Source: Dreissena polymorpha (lineage: Eukaryota; Mollusca; Bivalvia; Myida; Dreissenidae). From it: DNA of 64,000 bases. The notes under the pieces were generated by a model. That model saw only the letters and a program-made list of their open reading frames with translations, made no database searches and was not told the DNA's origin. Position 1 is the first letter of the stretch. The number at the start of each line of letters is the position of its first letter. Of the stretch, positions 33,920 to 46,818 are shown piece after piece. Both the position numbers and the translations under genes were made by a program. Location: assembly GCF_020536995.1 (NCBI RefSeq), contig NC_068366.1, forward strand, positions 16,211,522 through 16,275,521. Direction: 5' to 3'.

Positions 33920-34320
33920 TTCTTTTGTTTCTGTTAAGGTTGTCTGGTTTACAGTGCCGACTTAACGAACACACTGACGACCCTTGGGCCACAGCGATGA
34001 CGACCATAGGACGCATAGGTCTTTAAGCCGTCACAGCGTACCCCTCATCGTTGCATGCAAATTTTCGTGAAATAGTGTGTAACCTCGAGTTAAAAAGACT
34101 TGCATTGTCTCCCTTTATGTTTATTTTACCTTATAGAATATCTCTGCGACGTTACGACTTATAAATGATGTCTCTTTAGCTGACAACACTTTGATTAATG
34201 ACGACAATAGGGCCGCGTACGTTACTATCATATTTCTATGTTATGGAACATTGTGTCACACCGGTCTGACTGACCTGTGTGAATGCGCGCTAAGCATTGT
34301 GGGAAACGGACTTTCTCCAT
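33920..34320. other. intergenic DNA, locally CpG-richer
   Basis: Relative to its neighbours this stretch has more CpG (33990-34060, 34200-34320). It may be promoter-proximal for the candidate start exon at 34323. Confidence 0.3.
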
Positions 34321-34322
34321 CA

Positions 34323-34362
34323 TGGCGTTGGTAAACATAATAAACACGGAAGTGAAAAATGG
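34323..34362 (+). CDS. possible first coding exon (tentative)
   Basis: ATGGCG in strong context (ccatcATGG) opens a 13-codon frame, MALVNIINTEVKN, ending AATG|gtaatt, a good donor. It follows CpG-richer sequence with a 'cattgtgggaaacggac' stretch. I could not name the protein or find the next exon, so this is only a candidate. Confidence 0.25.
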
Positions 34363-34929
34363 TAATTAATTATTATCAAAAGCAAGCCCCATCAAACCGG
34401 ACCAGCTGTAATATATATTTGGATGCAGTTTGTGCTTCAAAAGGAACAACTTTTCATGTCAGTCTATTGTTTGTAAGAATCACTAAACACGTAGATCTAA
34501 CATGTAACTTAGACTAACTAAAGTCTAAACACGTTGCAAGACTGTATCTTCGAAATAGTAAATAAATCTAAATCATAAATAAATATTATATTTATAATTA
34601 AATACCTGCTGAAATTTGAGAACGTAAACGATTTAAAATAAACGCTGTGAACATTCCAAGGAATCGTACGTGTAGGCCTACTGTGTGAGATGATTAATCA
34701 GGGATAAAATAAAATGGAGTTCGAAGGATCTAACATTTTGAGGAGGACGTCATGGTATCTTGGACATTTGGCACTTTCATAGATTTATTTAGTAGATACT
34801 GAAAACGCTGAATGTGCTAATTGCAACATCAAATGCTAATTGCAACATCAAAGACAAGCAGGTGAGATTTTTACAGCTTTATTTTTCTTGACATAATATT
34901 GTATGTTTTCCATTAAATTTATATGCCAG

Positions 34930-35310
34930 TGTGTTTTTTTTTCACCATTTTGGGAATGGGGCAGGGTCCCTTTTAATTGGGAAATAACGTGTTCTTTTGA
35001 GTAAATTTGGGAGATTAATATTGTTGCTTTTATGATTTAAAATACTTTGAAATTGATAATAATAGTGATTTCAGTAAGATATATTTTAAGGTTAACTTGT
35101 TTAGCTTGACTTTGAGATAATTTACATGTTTATATAATTATTAAAATATTTTTTTTGTGTGGAAACCTTCCATTGGGAATTTTTAGGTCCCGTTTGGAAA
35201 AAATATATACTTTGTTCCATTGGGAATGGGTCTCTTACCGGACCCAAATTTGAACGAAAAAAACCCACTGTATGCTCAATTTTAGCTCGGCTGTTTTCAG
35301 GGAAAACCCT
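34930..35310. repeat. dispersed repeat with GGGACC/GGGAATGG phrases
   Basis: Contains 'ttttcaccattttgggaatg', 'gggtcccttttaattggg', 'ttccattgggaatttttag' and 'gggtctcttaccggacc'. The same phrases occur in reverse complement at about 2030-2335, so this is a repeat family rather than a gene; the overlapping frames are shadows. Confidence 0.6.
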
Positions 35311-36550
35311 AGGTATTGTCATGGACAGCGCGTCGTCAGATGTCCGCGTCGTGCTAAAACCTTTACATCGGCTCTTAAATCAAAGTGCTTCCACCTATAA
35401 CTTTGAAACTTTATATGTATATGCACCTTGATGATTTCTACACACCACACCCATTTTGTGGTCACTAGGTCAAAGGTCAAGGTCTCTAACCTCTAAAAAA
35501 AAATATTAATAAATTTCATTTATTCAAAACTGCACTGCAGCCTAGAATGGCACCCATTATGTGGTGCTCTTGTTTATATATAATTTAAAAAATGTATTAA
35601 TAACAAGAATAGTTGATGCATGTATAAATAAAAAGATACAGCCATGAACAGTGTGTTTTAAATTTTAATAAATATGCTTTGATTGCGTATATGCAAAACA
35701 ATGAAGTCCATAAATTGTTTACTGATTTTTAAAATGTTGAATGTCACACCTTACGTACCACTCTGTTTATGTACTGACACTTTATGTACCACTATCTGAC
35801 ACTTTATGTACCACTATCTGACACTTTATGTACAATATTTATAATATATAGATAACTCATTTAATATGAATGTGTGTTATTGATGAAATGTATTTTGTGC
35901 GATAGTATTTATGAATTTAGACTTATATATTGGCCATAGATTTTATTTTTTGTCAGATTGTCTAAGAGTCACTGAGTGTCTTAGTGTAATTTATTAGCCC
36001 AAGTACATGTAGTACTTAATAAATGATTTATTAGTCTTACCTGAAATTGAAGTAAATTATAAAAATTCATTTGTCTCTTATCTTATCCTGACTAAGGATT
36101 ATATAGTCTAAAACGTTTGTATTATATTGTAAAATTGAAATGTGATACTTTGAAGAGAAGAGAAAATGACCTTAATGTTCTAACTGTAAAAAATCAAATT
36201 ATTTCCTTCTTTAGACTTTAATCATGTTTAGAGAATGACGTTGATTCATTAAGACTGCTATGAATGAATGGACAATAACACCTATATGTAGGTTTTATGT
36301 AGGTGGTACGTAAAGTTTCAAAGTACCGGTAGTACATAAAAGGTCTGGTACATGTACATAAGGTGTTACACCCTAAAATGTTCATGGTATCAGTGTTTCA
36401 ATAATGTAGTGTTTCTTATTATGTATTGCTTAGGTTGGTTTGTTTCAAATTTCAAATTTGCATTTATTCTAAAGCATTTTCAGTCATTTTGTGAATTCCA
36501 TGTTTTTTGTAATAAGGTGAATTATGATACACTTTGCGTCAAATATTAAT
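35311..36550. other. AT-rich intergenic DNA
   Basis: Includes a short TGACC-type repeat scrap at 35460-35495 ('actaggtcaaaggtcaagg') and a small array of 'gacactttatgtaccactat' at 35775-35833. No gene. Confidence 0.4.
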
Positions 36551-36551
36551 T

Positions 36552-36660
36552 CATGGTCGCTGTGGTGTAGAGAATGTTGTCCGCTGGGCGTGGGTTCGAT
36601 CCATACTCTGGGAGAGTTCTCATTATCGTCTCCATGGACAACAAGTACTGGTGTACCAAG
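36552..36660 (+). mobile_element. tRNA-derived SINE
   Basis: An A-box-like 'tgtggtgtagag' and a B-box 'gggttcgatcc' about 35 bp apart give a tRNA-like head. The body is 'ctgggagagttctcattatc' followed by 'gacaacaagtactggtgta', a SINE type widespread in molluscs. It runs straight into a TAG microsatellite that may be its tail. Confidence 0.75.
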
Positions 36661-36710
36661 AAGTAGTAGTAGTTGTTGTGGTGGTGGTAGTAGTAGAAGT
36701 AGTAGTAGTA

Positions 36711-36747
<37 letters not shown>

Positions 36748-36870
36748 ACTAGTAGCAGTTTAAGTAATATCAGTAGTAGTAGTAGTTGTAGTTGTTGTTC
36801 TTGTTGTAGTAGTAGATAATTAATTAATTAGTTGTAGTAGTAGTAAGAGTTGTAATGGTTGTGTTTGTAT
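36661..36870. repeat. (TAG/TTG)n microsatellite
   Basis: Impure TAG and TTG triplets directly after the SINE, followed by ATG/CTG triplets to about 36965. Confidence 0.9.
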
Positions 36871-37104
36871 TTGTATTGAATTCTGATCATACAACACAAT
36901 GATGCTGCTGCTAACGATGATGATGATGAATATGATAATGCTGCTGCTGATTGTGATGATGATTATATGATGGGACTTCGGTATTATAAAATTTTGGAGG
37001 TTCAAACACAAAACCTGTTAGATAATAAAACTTCTCATTTTATGACAAAAGAGCTAGATTGTAGAGTAACAAATAAGTATAAAATTCCCAAATAGGAAAG
37101 CTAC

Positions 37105-37255
37105 CATAAAAGGACCATGTGGGCTTCATCAAAAGCAATGCGTGACACAGTTATATCTCTTTCAAATGCACTCAGTATTGCTGTTCCAATTGATATGCTC
37201 AGAAATGCTTCTGGATGGGCATACACCAAAGAGTACTTTCCTTCAATTATTTCTT
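37105..37255 (-). pseudogene. RecQ-like helicase exon fragment
   Basis: The minus strand, after a ttattatgtgtctttag acceptor, reads EEIIEGKYSLVYAHPEAFLS, then ISIGTAILSAFERDITVSRI and AFDEAHMV. This is the motif I-II region of RecQ-family DNA helicases, with the DEAH box (motif II, Walker B) intact. It is only about 50 codons. I found neither the exon with the Walker A nor the later motifs nearby on the same strand. It may be one exon of a gene with long introns or a lone relic; RecQ-like genes are often multiplied in mollusc genomes. Confidence 0.6.
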
Positions 37256-37639
37256 CTAAAGACACATAATAACAGCACTGTCACCCTTAGCAGGAATTCC
37301 TGACGCCCCCCCTTAGATGTTCCCTCCCCAGACATTTCCCCACCCCATTTTAGTTTAAGTGCTTACACCCCCCTACCCACAATAAATTTATAATGGTTTG
37401 GTTGAAGTATAATCTTGTTTTCTTTGGATTAATCATTCATTATTTTTGTTAAACTGTTTAAGGATTGCATGTAAATAAATAGTAAGTGCATGTTGATGTA
37501 CTAGAGGAATACATGGGATATTCTCAAAATCTTACACATGTTGTTTTTAATATAATTAAATAGGATCAATTGATGAATTAATTCAGTTTGAGTAAACTTG
37601 GGCTGGGTTGTGGAACTATAGTAATTTGTTTGTTTTTAT

Positions 37640-38789
37640 CCAATTAAATAGGGTACTATGTAACTGTTTCCGTGATCACCAGGACGTGGAGAACATACTC
37701 TCGTTTGCACATAAATTGAAGGGCAAACCCGAACTCGGTATAAACAGGGATTACCCAAATGAAATAGTTGAGGCCAGGTCCCGCATTTGGCCGAAATTCA
37801 AAGAAATGAAGGCTGCGAATCCCCCACGTACAGTACATATTGGTTACCCAGCCAAACTAATTGTGCAGAAAAAGGTAGTGATTGATGAGTTCCCCGACTG
37901 GAGAGAAGTACTACAAACGTCTAGACTAAAACATAAACAAACTGACCTTAACAAACATGGAAACATCACGACGCCAAACAGTTCTGAGCTCCCAACTCAG
38001 AATAGGTTCGGATGCTGTATGGAAACCGGTTCAGCGAGTAGTGAGAGCGATTCCCAAACCCCCGATATCGAGACCGAGGAAGAGGTCGACCAATACAGCC
38101 AGGTCATGCGGGACTACGAACACAGGAAACAGAAACAGTATGTCTCTTCAATAAACTTTTCACCGACGCCACCGAATGATAAACCCCCAACGCTACAGAG
38201 TGATAAACCCCCGGAAATAGCGACGACTTAGGATGTTGGGGGCGATGTCCCGATCAACAGCTTTGACTGTAAGAAACGCCAACATATTAATATGAAAACT
38301 CTTAAATTGGGTTCGCTTAATGTTTGCGGCCTTAAAAGGCGTTCGAACTTTCCAGAATTTATCTCCCTTATACATGACTATGACATATTCCTTGTATCGG
38401 AATCTAAACTTGATCAGTATGATGTGATCAAAATTGACGGTTACACTTACATTAATATACCTAGAAAGCAAAAAACACTTAGAAAATCTGGCGGCATAGG
38501 AGCATTTGTTAAAAACTGTATACTTCCATATATTGAAGTGATTGAAACCCAATGTGACTACTTAATGTGGTTAAAATTATCTAGTAAATTTACAAATTTA
38601 GACGAGGATCTATTATTTGGTACAGTCTATGTGCCTCCAATGACGTCGCGTTTTTATAACAATGATGAATATGAAATGTTTGAACACGAAATTTCAAATA
38701 TATGTAACAAATATTCATATGTATATTTATTTGTATTAAAAAACACTTCCAAATTCATGCAAATACTAATGAATACAGTTTCTAGATAA
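37640..38789 (+). mobile_element. LINE 5' half: ORF1 and start of ORF2 endonuclease
   Basis: The first frame (to 38231) contains RDHQDVENILSFAHKLKGKP, GINRDYPNEIVEARSRIWPK and KLIVQKKVVIDEF, the RNA-binding ORF1 type of L1-like and related LINEs, then a hydrophilic tail with repeated DKPP. After 60 bp a second frame opens at 38292: LGSLNVCGLKRRSNFPEFIS, LVSESKLDQYDVIKIDGYTY and SGGIGAFVKN. This is the apurinic-type endonuclease at the N-terminus of ORF2 (catalytic Glu in SESK). It stops at 38789 after about 165 residues, and no reverse transcriptase follows. Confidence 0.8.
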
Positions 38790-39619
38790 TCTAATTATTT
38801 CCAAGAACTTAAAAATTACTTTACTAATTTATAAACATTGTTATATGTCTCTTCCATGCATATAGCAGCATATTATATAAGTTGAGTTGTACACGCATAG
38901 TTAATTTTACTTCTCAATGCAAGAAAATGTCACACTGTGTTGTATAACATGATCATCTTTTCAAGTGCCTATGCACTACAATAATCCTATAGTTACAAGT
39001 ATTGTAATATATCACTATGATACTATTTTTTATTTAATTTTTGCAAGAAAATGTCGCAATGTGTTGTATAACATGATCATCTTTTCAAGTGCCTATGCAC
39101 TACAACAATCCTATAGTCACAAGTGCTGTAATATACCTCTATGATACTATATTATTGATTTAAGTTTTGCTCCTAAACTTATGCGCATGCATAGCATGTA
39201 TTTTTAACAGTGCATCCTTGTTATAGTGTAAGACACATATTAAGAACTACATGTACTGATTTTCTTTACCTATTGTGCATTCAGCCGCCGTTTGTTTTGT
39301 TGCAATATCGAGGTTGAAATATTTTGTACCATGTTCAATTAATTTTGTTGTACAGACATCATAACTACCTTTCCGGCAGTATCCTAGCTCACGGAGTGTA
39401 TATTGACAGGAGATGAATCGAGTATTTGACCCTTACTGTAGTAAATTCAATCTTATGCAAGACCTATTCATCCGATTTTATTGGTTTATACGTTATCTTG
39501 TTGCTTATTAATTCCTCTTTCAAAAAATATAACTTTTAGTATATTCCCGTTGTTATTAATGGATTTATAGCGAGTTAAACACAAGAAATACACATTTTAT
39601 GTTTTACCACCGCGCGTTT
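38790..39619. other. non-coding, with a 127-bp direct duplication
   Basis: The segments at about 38917-39048 and 39044-39170 are tandem copies (shared 'tgttgtataacatgatcatc' and 'caagtgcctatgcactac'). Otherwise AT-rich with no gene. Confidence 0.65.
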
Positions 39620-40442
39620 TAACGTGTTGTGGCTATCGATCTTTTACGATTAGCGTACAGCGAAGTGCCGAGGTTATACATTTTGATGTACCCACTCACG
39701 TCTTTTGTTAAATTATAGTTTCATTTCTCGGCCGATTTTGACAAATTATATATCATTAGAAAGCTTACGTTACGTAGTAAACAGATATATCAATATATAT
39801 TAAGTTTTTCTTCTGATTTCGACAGCCCGGCGAGTTATAACTTAAACTTTTGCAAATATCATACCGTTTTGGAGTTTTAGAATCTAGATTTACGGTTGAC
39901 ATGTTCGTACTTAATACCAATTTGTAGCGTTTATATTTGGAGTTCAGTTTTAAAAATTACATCTTGCTTAGGAGAATAAAATTCTGTATACGATAGAAAA
40001 AAAAAATTGTTTAAAAACGAAAGTAATTAAGGAATGAAGGCGGGAAAATGTAGCGCGCGTTCCTAAAGCACTGAACTGATGCTACGGTCTTGGCGATTAT
40101 GCTTTTGTTTAGAAACCGGCCATTTAATTTCTTTTTAGGGAATATATTGTAGTATTTTGTTCACGAAACATATCAATAAAGCTTATTATAAATAAATCTT
40201 AATAAATTAACGATTTCAGCTCCTGTCTATAACACAGAAAGGGTGTAAAATTTATGATGAAACAGCGTATATAGCGGACCCTCTCGATATTATTCGGCTT
40301 TGCATGCATACTTGAAATAAAATGGGTGTCAAAAACATTCATCGTTTGCTGTTTATTATCAACAAGGTAATTATGTATAATTATTTGAAATGTTATTTAC
40401 CTTAAATTATCAATTTATTAAAGATTCTTGAAAATCACGGTC
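39620..40442. repeat. large inverted repeat, left arm
   Basis: Matches 41413-42256 in reverse complement over nearly its full length. Examples: 'gatgtacccactcacgt' near the outer end, 'tttcccgcctt' complement in the middle and 'gattcttgaaaatcacggtc' at the inner end. Small indels and substitutions are spread throughout, so the duplication is not very recent. No reading frame is conserved between arms. Confidence 0.88.
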
Positions 40443-41412
40443 CGTGTTACGCGGGTCATTTCGTATTTTGACATCAGGGCATCATGTCCAACTATTGAAA
40501 ATCAGATTTTTTTTCACCGGGACGATGACGGCTTGGATTTAGACAGGCAGACAGATAGTTTATTCAGACTTAAACAACAGTACATCGTCTTCAACTCAAA
40601 TATATAAATTATTTTAAGACGAATTGTAAGGTGATTACACATAAAGCAGTGATGATTCTGAGAATGTTGCCATGTTTTTTATCCGTGTAATCTAGAGTCC
40701 ATGGTTTGAGCATTGTTATCGCGGTGTTCAATAAAAGATATCTCAATAATCTTGTTTATTGATAGATCTGTGGTTTTATTGCCCCTGTGTTCAGCACAAG
40801 CCAATTATCTCGTTATGATCAGATACTGTGCCGACCAATACTAAATAACACTATGGTGTCATACGCCACAGCAGGGACCTATACTTGTATATTGGTCCCT
40901 AACCACAGGTGGCAATGTCTGGTCAGTTTACACTTTTTATGATACCTCCATGTCTTCTCGTGGTATTAGTGGTCATTTCTTGGAGTAATGTAACGCCAAA
41001 TACTCAATTTTGCGTTTATAAGATATGTAGCGTATTGAAAACATTTATAGTCATCTGCCCATACAGATTGCCATAAACTAAATACTGTATAGATGTCAGC
41101 CAGCTAAATCACAATAATTATAAGTGCTTAATACCTATACATGTACATTTTAAACCTTTAAAAAATCTAATACTTAACATTTAACGTATTTAGCGGGTAC
41201 CGGTAAAAAAACTCCGTCATTTCGTAGTCCTATAAAGAGTGTATGGTAGTGTACGGAACAACATAATTAAAAACAGCATTCTCATTTGACCACAACAGGG
41301 TTAAATAATCTTTCCGAAAAATACAAATAATACAGAGTTTTAATTTAGAATTCTATATATTTATAACTCTGTTAACTTATAAAGATATTTCAATATACAT
41401 GCATAGACAGTT
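40443..41412. other. spacer between the arms of the large inverted repeat
   Basis: No coding sequence recognised. It includes a 20-bp segment ATCCGTGTAATCTAGAGTCC at 40681 that recurs directly at 42302, just outside the right arm. Confidence 0.6.
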
Positions 41413-42256
41413 GACCGTGATTTTCAAGAATCTTTAAATAATTTTAATTAATTGATAATTTATGGTTAATAACCTTTCATATAATTTTACATAATAACCT
41501 TTTTGATAATAAACAACAAACGATGAATGTTTTGACACCCATTATATTTGAAGTATGCAAAGCCGAAAAATATCAAGAGGGTCCGCTATACATTTGTATA
41601 CGCTGTTTCATCATAAAATTAACACCCTTTCTGTGTTATAATCAAGAGATGAAATCGTAAATTTATTAAGCTTCATAAATACTTAGCTTTATGGATATGT
41701 CTCTAGAACAAAATATTTCAATATATTTCATAAAAAATATAATAATCATGGCAAAGGAAATTCAATGGCCGGTATCTAAACAAAAGCATAATCGCCAAGA
41801 CCGTAGCATCAGTTCAGTGCGTTAGGAACGCGCGCTACATTTTCCCGCCTTCATTCCTTCATTACTTTCGTTTTTAAACAATTTTTTTTTCTATCGTATA
41901 CAGAATTCTATTCTCCTAAGCAAGATGTTATTTTTAAAACTGAACTCCAAATATAAACGCTACAATTATGTATAAAGTACGAACATGTCAACCGTAAATC
42001 TAGATTCTAAAACTCCAAAACGGTATGTTATTTGCAAAAGTTAAAGTTATAACTCGCCGGGCTGCCGAAATCAGAAGAAAAACTTAATATATATTTATAT
42101 ATCTGAAAACTGCGTTACGTAAGCTTTGTAATGATATATAATTTGTCAAAATCGGCCTAGAAATGAAACTATAATTTAACAAAATACGTGAGTGGGTACA
42201 TCAAATTTATAACCTCGGCGCTTCGATAGAAGATCGATAGTTACGACACGGTCACG
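41413..42256. repeat. large inverted repeat, right arm
   Basis: Reverse complement of 39620-40442. The inner end is 'gaccgtgattttcaagaatc'; the outer end is around 'tagttacgacacggtcacg'. Confidence 0.88.
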
Positions 42257-44000
42257 TGACTTAGACACAACAAGATATTTGGCGTAACGGTCCCGTTTCA
42301 TATCCGTGTAATCTAGAGTCCGTGCCTAGCTAGACTGCTACAAATTATCAATAACATGAGAATATTAAACTCACCCCATGTACAGGTCCAAATGTGGTGC
42401 CTCTGGTTAATCATTGAAGAATGTTCACACATGCTTTAAAAAAAAATCCAAAGTTGTCAAACAAGCGTGAATCGCACATGTCAACACAACTCTCATGCCT
42501 GTTACACTGACCTGATTAACTCACGTGACCATGCTTACGTCACCCGTCAATTACTTCTCTACGCGCTTGTAACCTATAGCCTGTTTCATTATTTGAGGTT
42601 ACTATACATTTAAAATGTACTACGCCCATGTAAAAGTCCAATAACTAGGTCAAAAATCAACTGGACACCCCACCCCCCTTTCCAATTCCCTAAATAATTA
42701 TACCTAGGAAAATGTATGTTACTTATCTTTCTTAGTAGATCTTATCTAACCATGTCATGTGAAAATTATGTTTATATGACAATATTGTTCTGTATACTCA
42801 TATGTTGCAATTGTAACTTGAGTTAAATAAAGATATGTTCTGTTCTGTTCTGTTAAAAAAATATGCATTCATATGCATATAATCCAATTATTGGATGTCA
42901 CTGATATTTTCAATTTTACTAGTAGCTAATTAAGACTAATTAAAACAGAATTGGACTTTCCATGCAAAGAATTTCATTATTAATAATATAATAATATAAT
43001 AAGCTAATGTAATCAAAACATATTGATATTTTAATAATTTAACTCAATGATATTAATAATATTTAAATTTGCCCCATAAAACTAGGGCAGGTAGATAGGA
43101 AGGATTTTTTTGGAAAACCAACAGTGTTGTCAGTGTAAAATATTTGTAAAACTTCTTCCATTTCAGTTTTACATTTTATGACATGCAACATATTCTATCC
43201 TAGTTTATTTTACTATGGTAAGTCATTAAAGTGTTATTTATTTTTCAACTATATAATGTGCTAATCTCATCTAATGAATTACTACCCCATTTAAACATGA
43301 TACCTAATCTAAATTCATTAATACAATAGTTATAATTGTTTTATTGTAACATACTATTCCACTAAAAATGACCATCATAGTACATCAATGCTGTGCTTTT
43401 ACTAAATTTTTCATTGATCTCAATTATTTAAAGAAAAAAATCTATCAGGCACCTATAACAAGAAATATCTTTAAAAAAAGATATACGGCGTTGATTGTGG
43501 TTGCAGTTAATGAAAGGTAAAGACTTCAATGAATGAGATCAAAGATAGCGAATGTCTTTTTCTGTGCAGTTCTTAGCTGCAGCAAACGCAGTACGGGATG
43601 ATACGCGGAGTTTTCGCGGCTTATTTTACATTATTACATATTGCTGGTCATAAACGTATAGATACAAAACAGAAAACCAAAAGAAGAATGGAAGTGAAAT
43701 TAAAACATATGAGTCAACCGGCCACACGCGAAGTATCCGTATATATTTTAAATATTTATACGCGCGTTCTTCGAACAAACCTGTTTTACTGGTTTGTCTG
43801 GCGTTGCTATTTGATTCGATTTTTAACAGTATCGAGAATCATTGCGCTCATGCTTAATTCATTAGTCAATATGATGGCATAATTCTTGTTAAATTAATTA
43901 AAAATAATATTTATTGACATACCATATGATATCGCTGGATATCTTCATTTAACATCTGTCTGGTCTAAAGAAAATTCCAGTTCACCTAGTTTACGCTATA
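42257..44000. other. intergenic DNA with a LINE-like 3' tail
   Basis: At 42800-42856, 'ttgcaattgtaacttgag', 'ttaaataaagata' and (TGTTC)n look like the end of a LINE 3' UTR. No other gene; the frame at 43598-43882 shows no known domain. Confidence 0.4.
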
Positions 44001-46818
44001 CAGGGGGGCACGCGTATACGGGAGCTTACCGCGTTTAAGTGAGAAATTTGTTGCAAAACTTCAAAGATGGCGTCGTTTGTTGGATTTTCTTAAAGGAAGG
44101 GAGGATATTTTCACCCGGTAAACCCCTTTGTATTTATAATTATTTTAAATGAATACGTTGTTTCGGCTCTCCGGTGTGTGTGCTTCCCTCGGTTTTTTGT
44201 TTCAAGATCGTAGACGGCGGGATAAAAAAGTTATTGAAGGAAAACCGTCCACAAATCTGTTGTCTACTTACGGGACGTTCGAGAAATTGGATGTACAAAT
44301 ATCATTTTCTCTTATAATACACAGTATTGACACACGTGAACAGTAAAATATAAATAAAATCAAGATTATTTTATTTTACCGACGCCGTTTTATCACTGAT
44401 AATTAATTTATTGGCAAACATTATTGGTTTAACCCCCTTTTTTGGAACTGACTTCCTTTTAAGCACATTTTGGGACCTGACTTCCAAATAACAAACAGCT
44501 CTTTCATATGTAAAAGAGCTTGACATGATATACCTACCCATCTTAAGTAAAGTGTATATGTGTACTTCAATATTATAGTTTTATAGCATGTTACGTGGTG
44601 CAATATAAGTGTTTTCTTTATCATGTTACTTACTGTAGAATAATAATAATGCTGTTCGAAAAACCTGCCGACCAATTGAATCAATTCACCTATTTTCAAG
44701 AAGATGGGTTGTGTGGTGGCTGATGTACGAGATAATAGAACGTTTATCTTTCAGAAATATTATAATTAATTTCATGTATTTTATGACGTGTCGAACTTAT
44801 TCTGCTATGAACTTTTTTTAACCATTCTTTTACTGTCTTTTCAGGTGATGCAGGTTAAAGGGCGAAAATAAGTGCATCTTACGTTGCAGTATATGTTATG
44901 AGGAATTTTACATCAGGGGAGGATTGAGATATCATGCCCCATTCATGGACCACATGAGTTTAAATGTAGAATATGCAAGAAAGAATCCTTCAACAGAGCC
45001 GGACTAAAACAGCAAATAAAAAACATGAACATAACAAAACATGTACAGCTGATGTTTGTAGTGTTTTTGTTTTATTTATAAAGTCTACATAGACACGTCT
45101 GACATATAATTGCTATGAGTGCTACTTACTTACACGTTTTATTCCGTATATGTCATGATGCTAGTTCCTCACTTTGTTATGAAAATAAACCATTATAAAT
45201 TACGTAATTTCTTCCTACGATGTCTCTGCATAAATTTTCAATTGTATTCAGCACTTACATACATGATAAAAAAAGATTTGGGTCGGATTTAATTCGTTAT
45301 GCATTTGACATATTAACATTACTTACGATTAGAAGGCAATGTTAGTAACAAACGAAATAATTTTTCTAAGTGAACCAATACTTTATTCCCTCAATACAAC
45401 AGTCATAAATAATATGTATTCACATAGGTATAAAAGAGAAAACATACATGTATAACATATATATTGATCACTTCTACTGAAATCATATCGTGTATTGCAT
45501 TTGCACAAATCTTTCTATCCACTACAAATTCACTTTTTGCGATTATAATATAGTGACCAACGCATAACTGGTTTAAAAGAAGGTCGTCCAAAATGTGTCA
45601 CATCAAAGTCACATACATGTATCAGTATCGTTATGGTAAAACGCGTCAAATGTCATTGTATTAAATAAACAATTCATATTTAAGTATCATAAAAAACATC
45701 CACCGATATGCATCTTCTAAGCAGATGTCAGGTATTCCAAATTGCCTCATGTATTCCGAATCGCAACAATTGCAGTATTTGGTTACATCAACCTTATACT
45801 AGTATCAAACCGGCTTTACCCTCTTCTGTTTTTCATTACACTTCTATTGCACGTATATGTGATTGTTTGGCAAGGTACTTCGACGTAATCTTTTTTGTTT
45901 GATAGGTGGGTTTTCATGTACCTATCGCATTCTAGAGCGGTACACACTTCGTTACGCCGTCTTTTTTTAATCTTGGCATCCTCAACATATATAACTGGCG
46001 TCTAGATATCTGGAAATAGTAAGCATAGTATTCCGTTGGATGCATAATCAAACATAAGTATGTCCATATGTGTTAAAATAAACAGGTAAGAATTACACTG
46101 TGTTTATAATACCGTCGAATGTCTTATATTACACACACTAAACGTTAGCGTTAAGTATGCGATAAAACATATAATAATACAAATTAATAATAAAACAATT
46201 AATAGAAAAAAGAAAACTCTTGATTTCTTCAAGTGAAAATGTTTTCCAAGACATTCCAACCAATTCGGAATTCATTCACGAAAGTTATTTCGCAAACAAC
46301 CTTGTAACATAGGAAAGAGGTGTTGATCATTTGGAAGTCAGATCCCAAAATGTGCTTAAAAGGAAGTTTAGTTCCAAAAATAGGGGTTAACCCGTTATAA
46401 TTCGGCATTAAATGAATTAATAGACATAACAACGCGTCGAGATAATAAAATATTCGTGATTTATGTTATATTTTACTGTACACATGCACAAATACTGTTT
46501 ATTATGAGAGAAAATGATATTCGAACATCCAACATCTCGAAGGTCAAGAAATTTAACAACAAATTTGTCGACGGTTTTGCTTCAATAACTTTTTTATTCC
46601 GACGTCTACGGTCTTGAAACAAAAAACCGAGGGGAGCACAAACACCGTAGAGCCGAAAGGGCTTATTTATTTAAAAGAAATATAAATATAAAGTGGCTTA
46701 CCGGGTGAAAATATCCGCTACTCCTTCACGAAAAACACTTAAACGACGTCATCTTTGAAGTTTTGCAACAACTTTCTCACTTAAACGCGGTAAGCTCCCG
46801 TATACGCGTGCCCCCCTG
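44001..46818. mobile_element. element with 510-bp terminal inverted repeats
   Basis: Both ends begin CAGGGGGGCACGCGTATACG going inwards. The arms, 44001-44510 and 46308-46818, align over about 510 bp at roughly 80% identity by eye. GCTATA directly precedes the left end and directly follows the right end, fitting a 6-bp target duplication. Long terminal repeats with 6-bp duplications recall Polinton/Maverick elements, but no polymerase, integrase or capsid gene was recognised in the 1.8-kb middle, so the family is open. The middle has a trace of C2H2-finger-like coding (about 44870-45010). It is a decayed or non-autonomous copy, and old by its arm divergence. Confidence 0.8.

Noticed and set aside
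44149-44346. 65-codon frame in the left inverted end of the long-TIR element
   Set aside because: The same region of the other arm does not keep it open, so it is not conserved coding.
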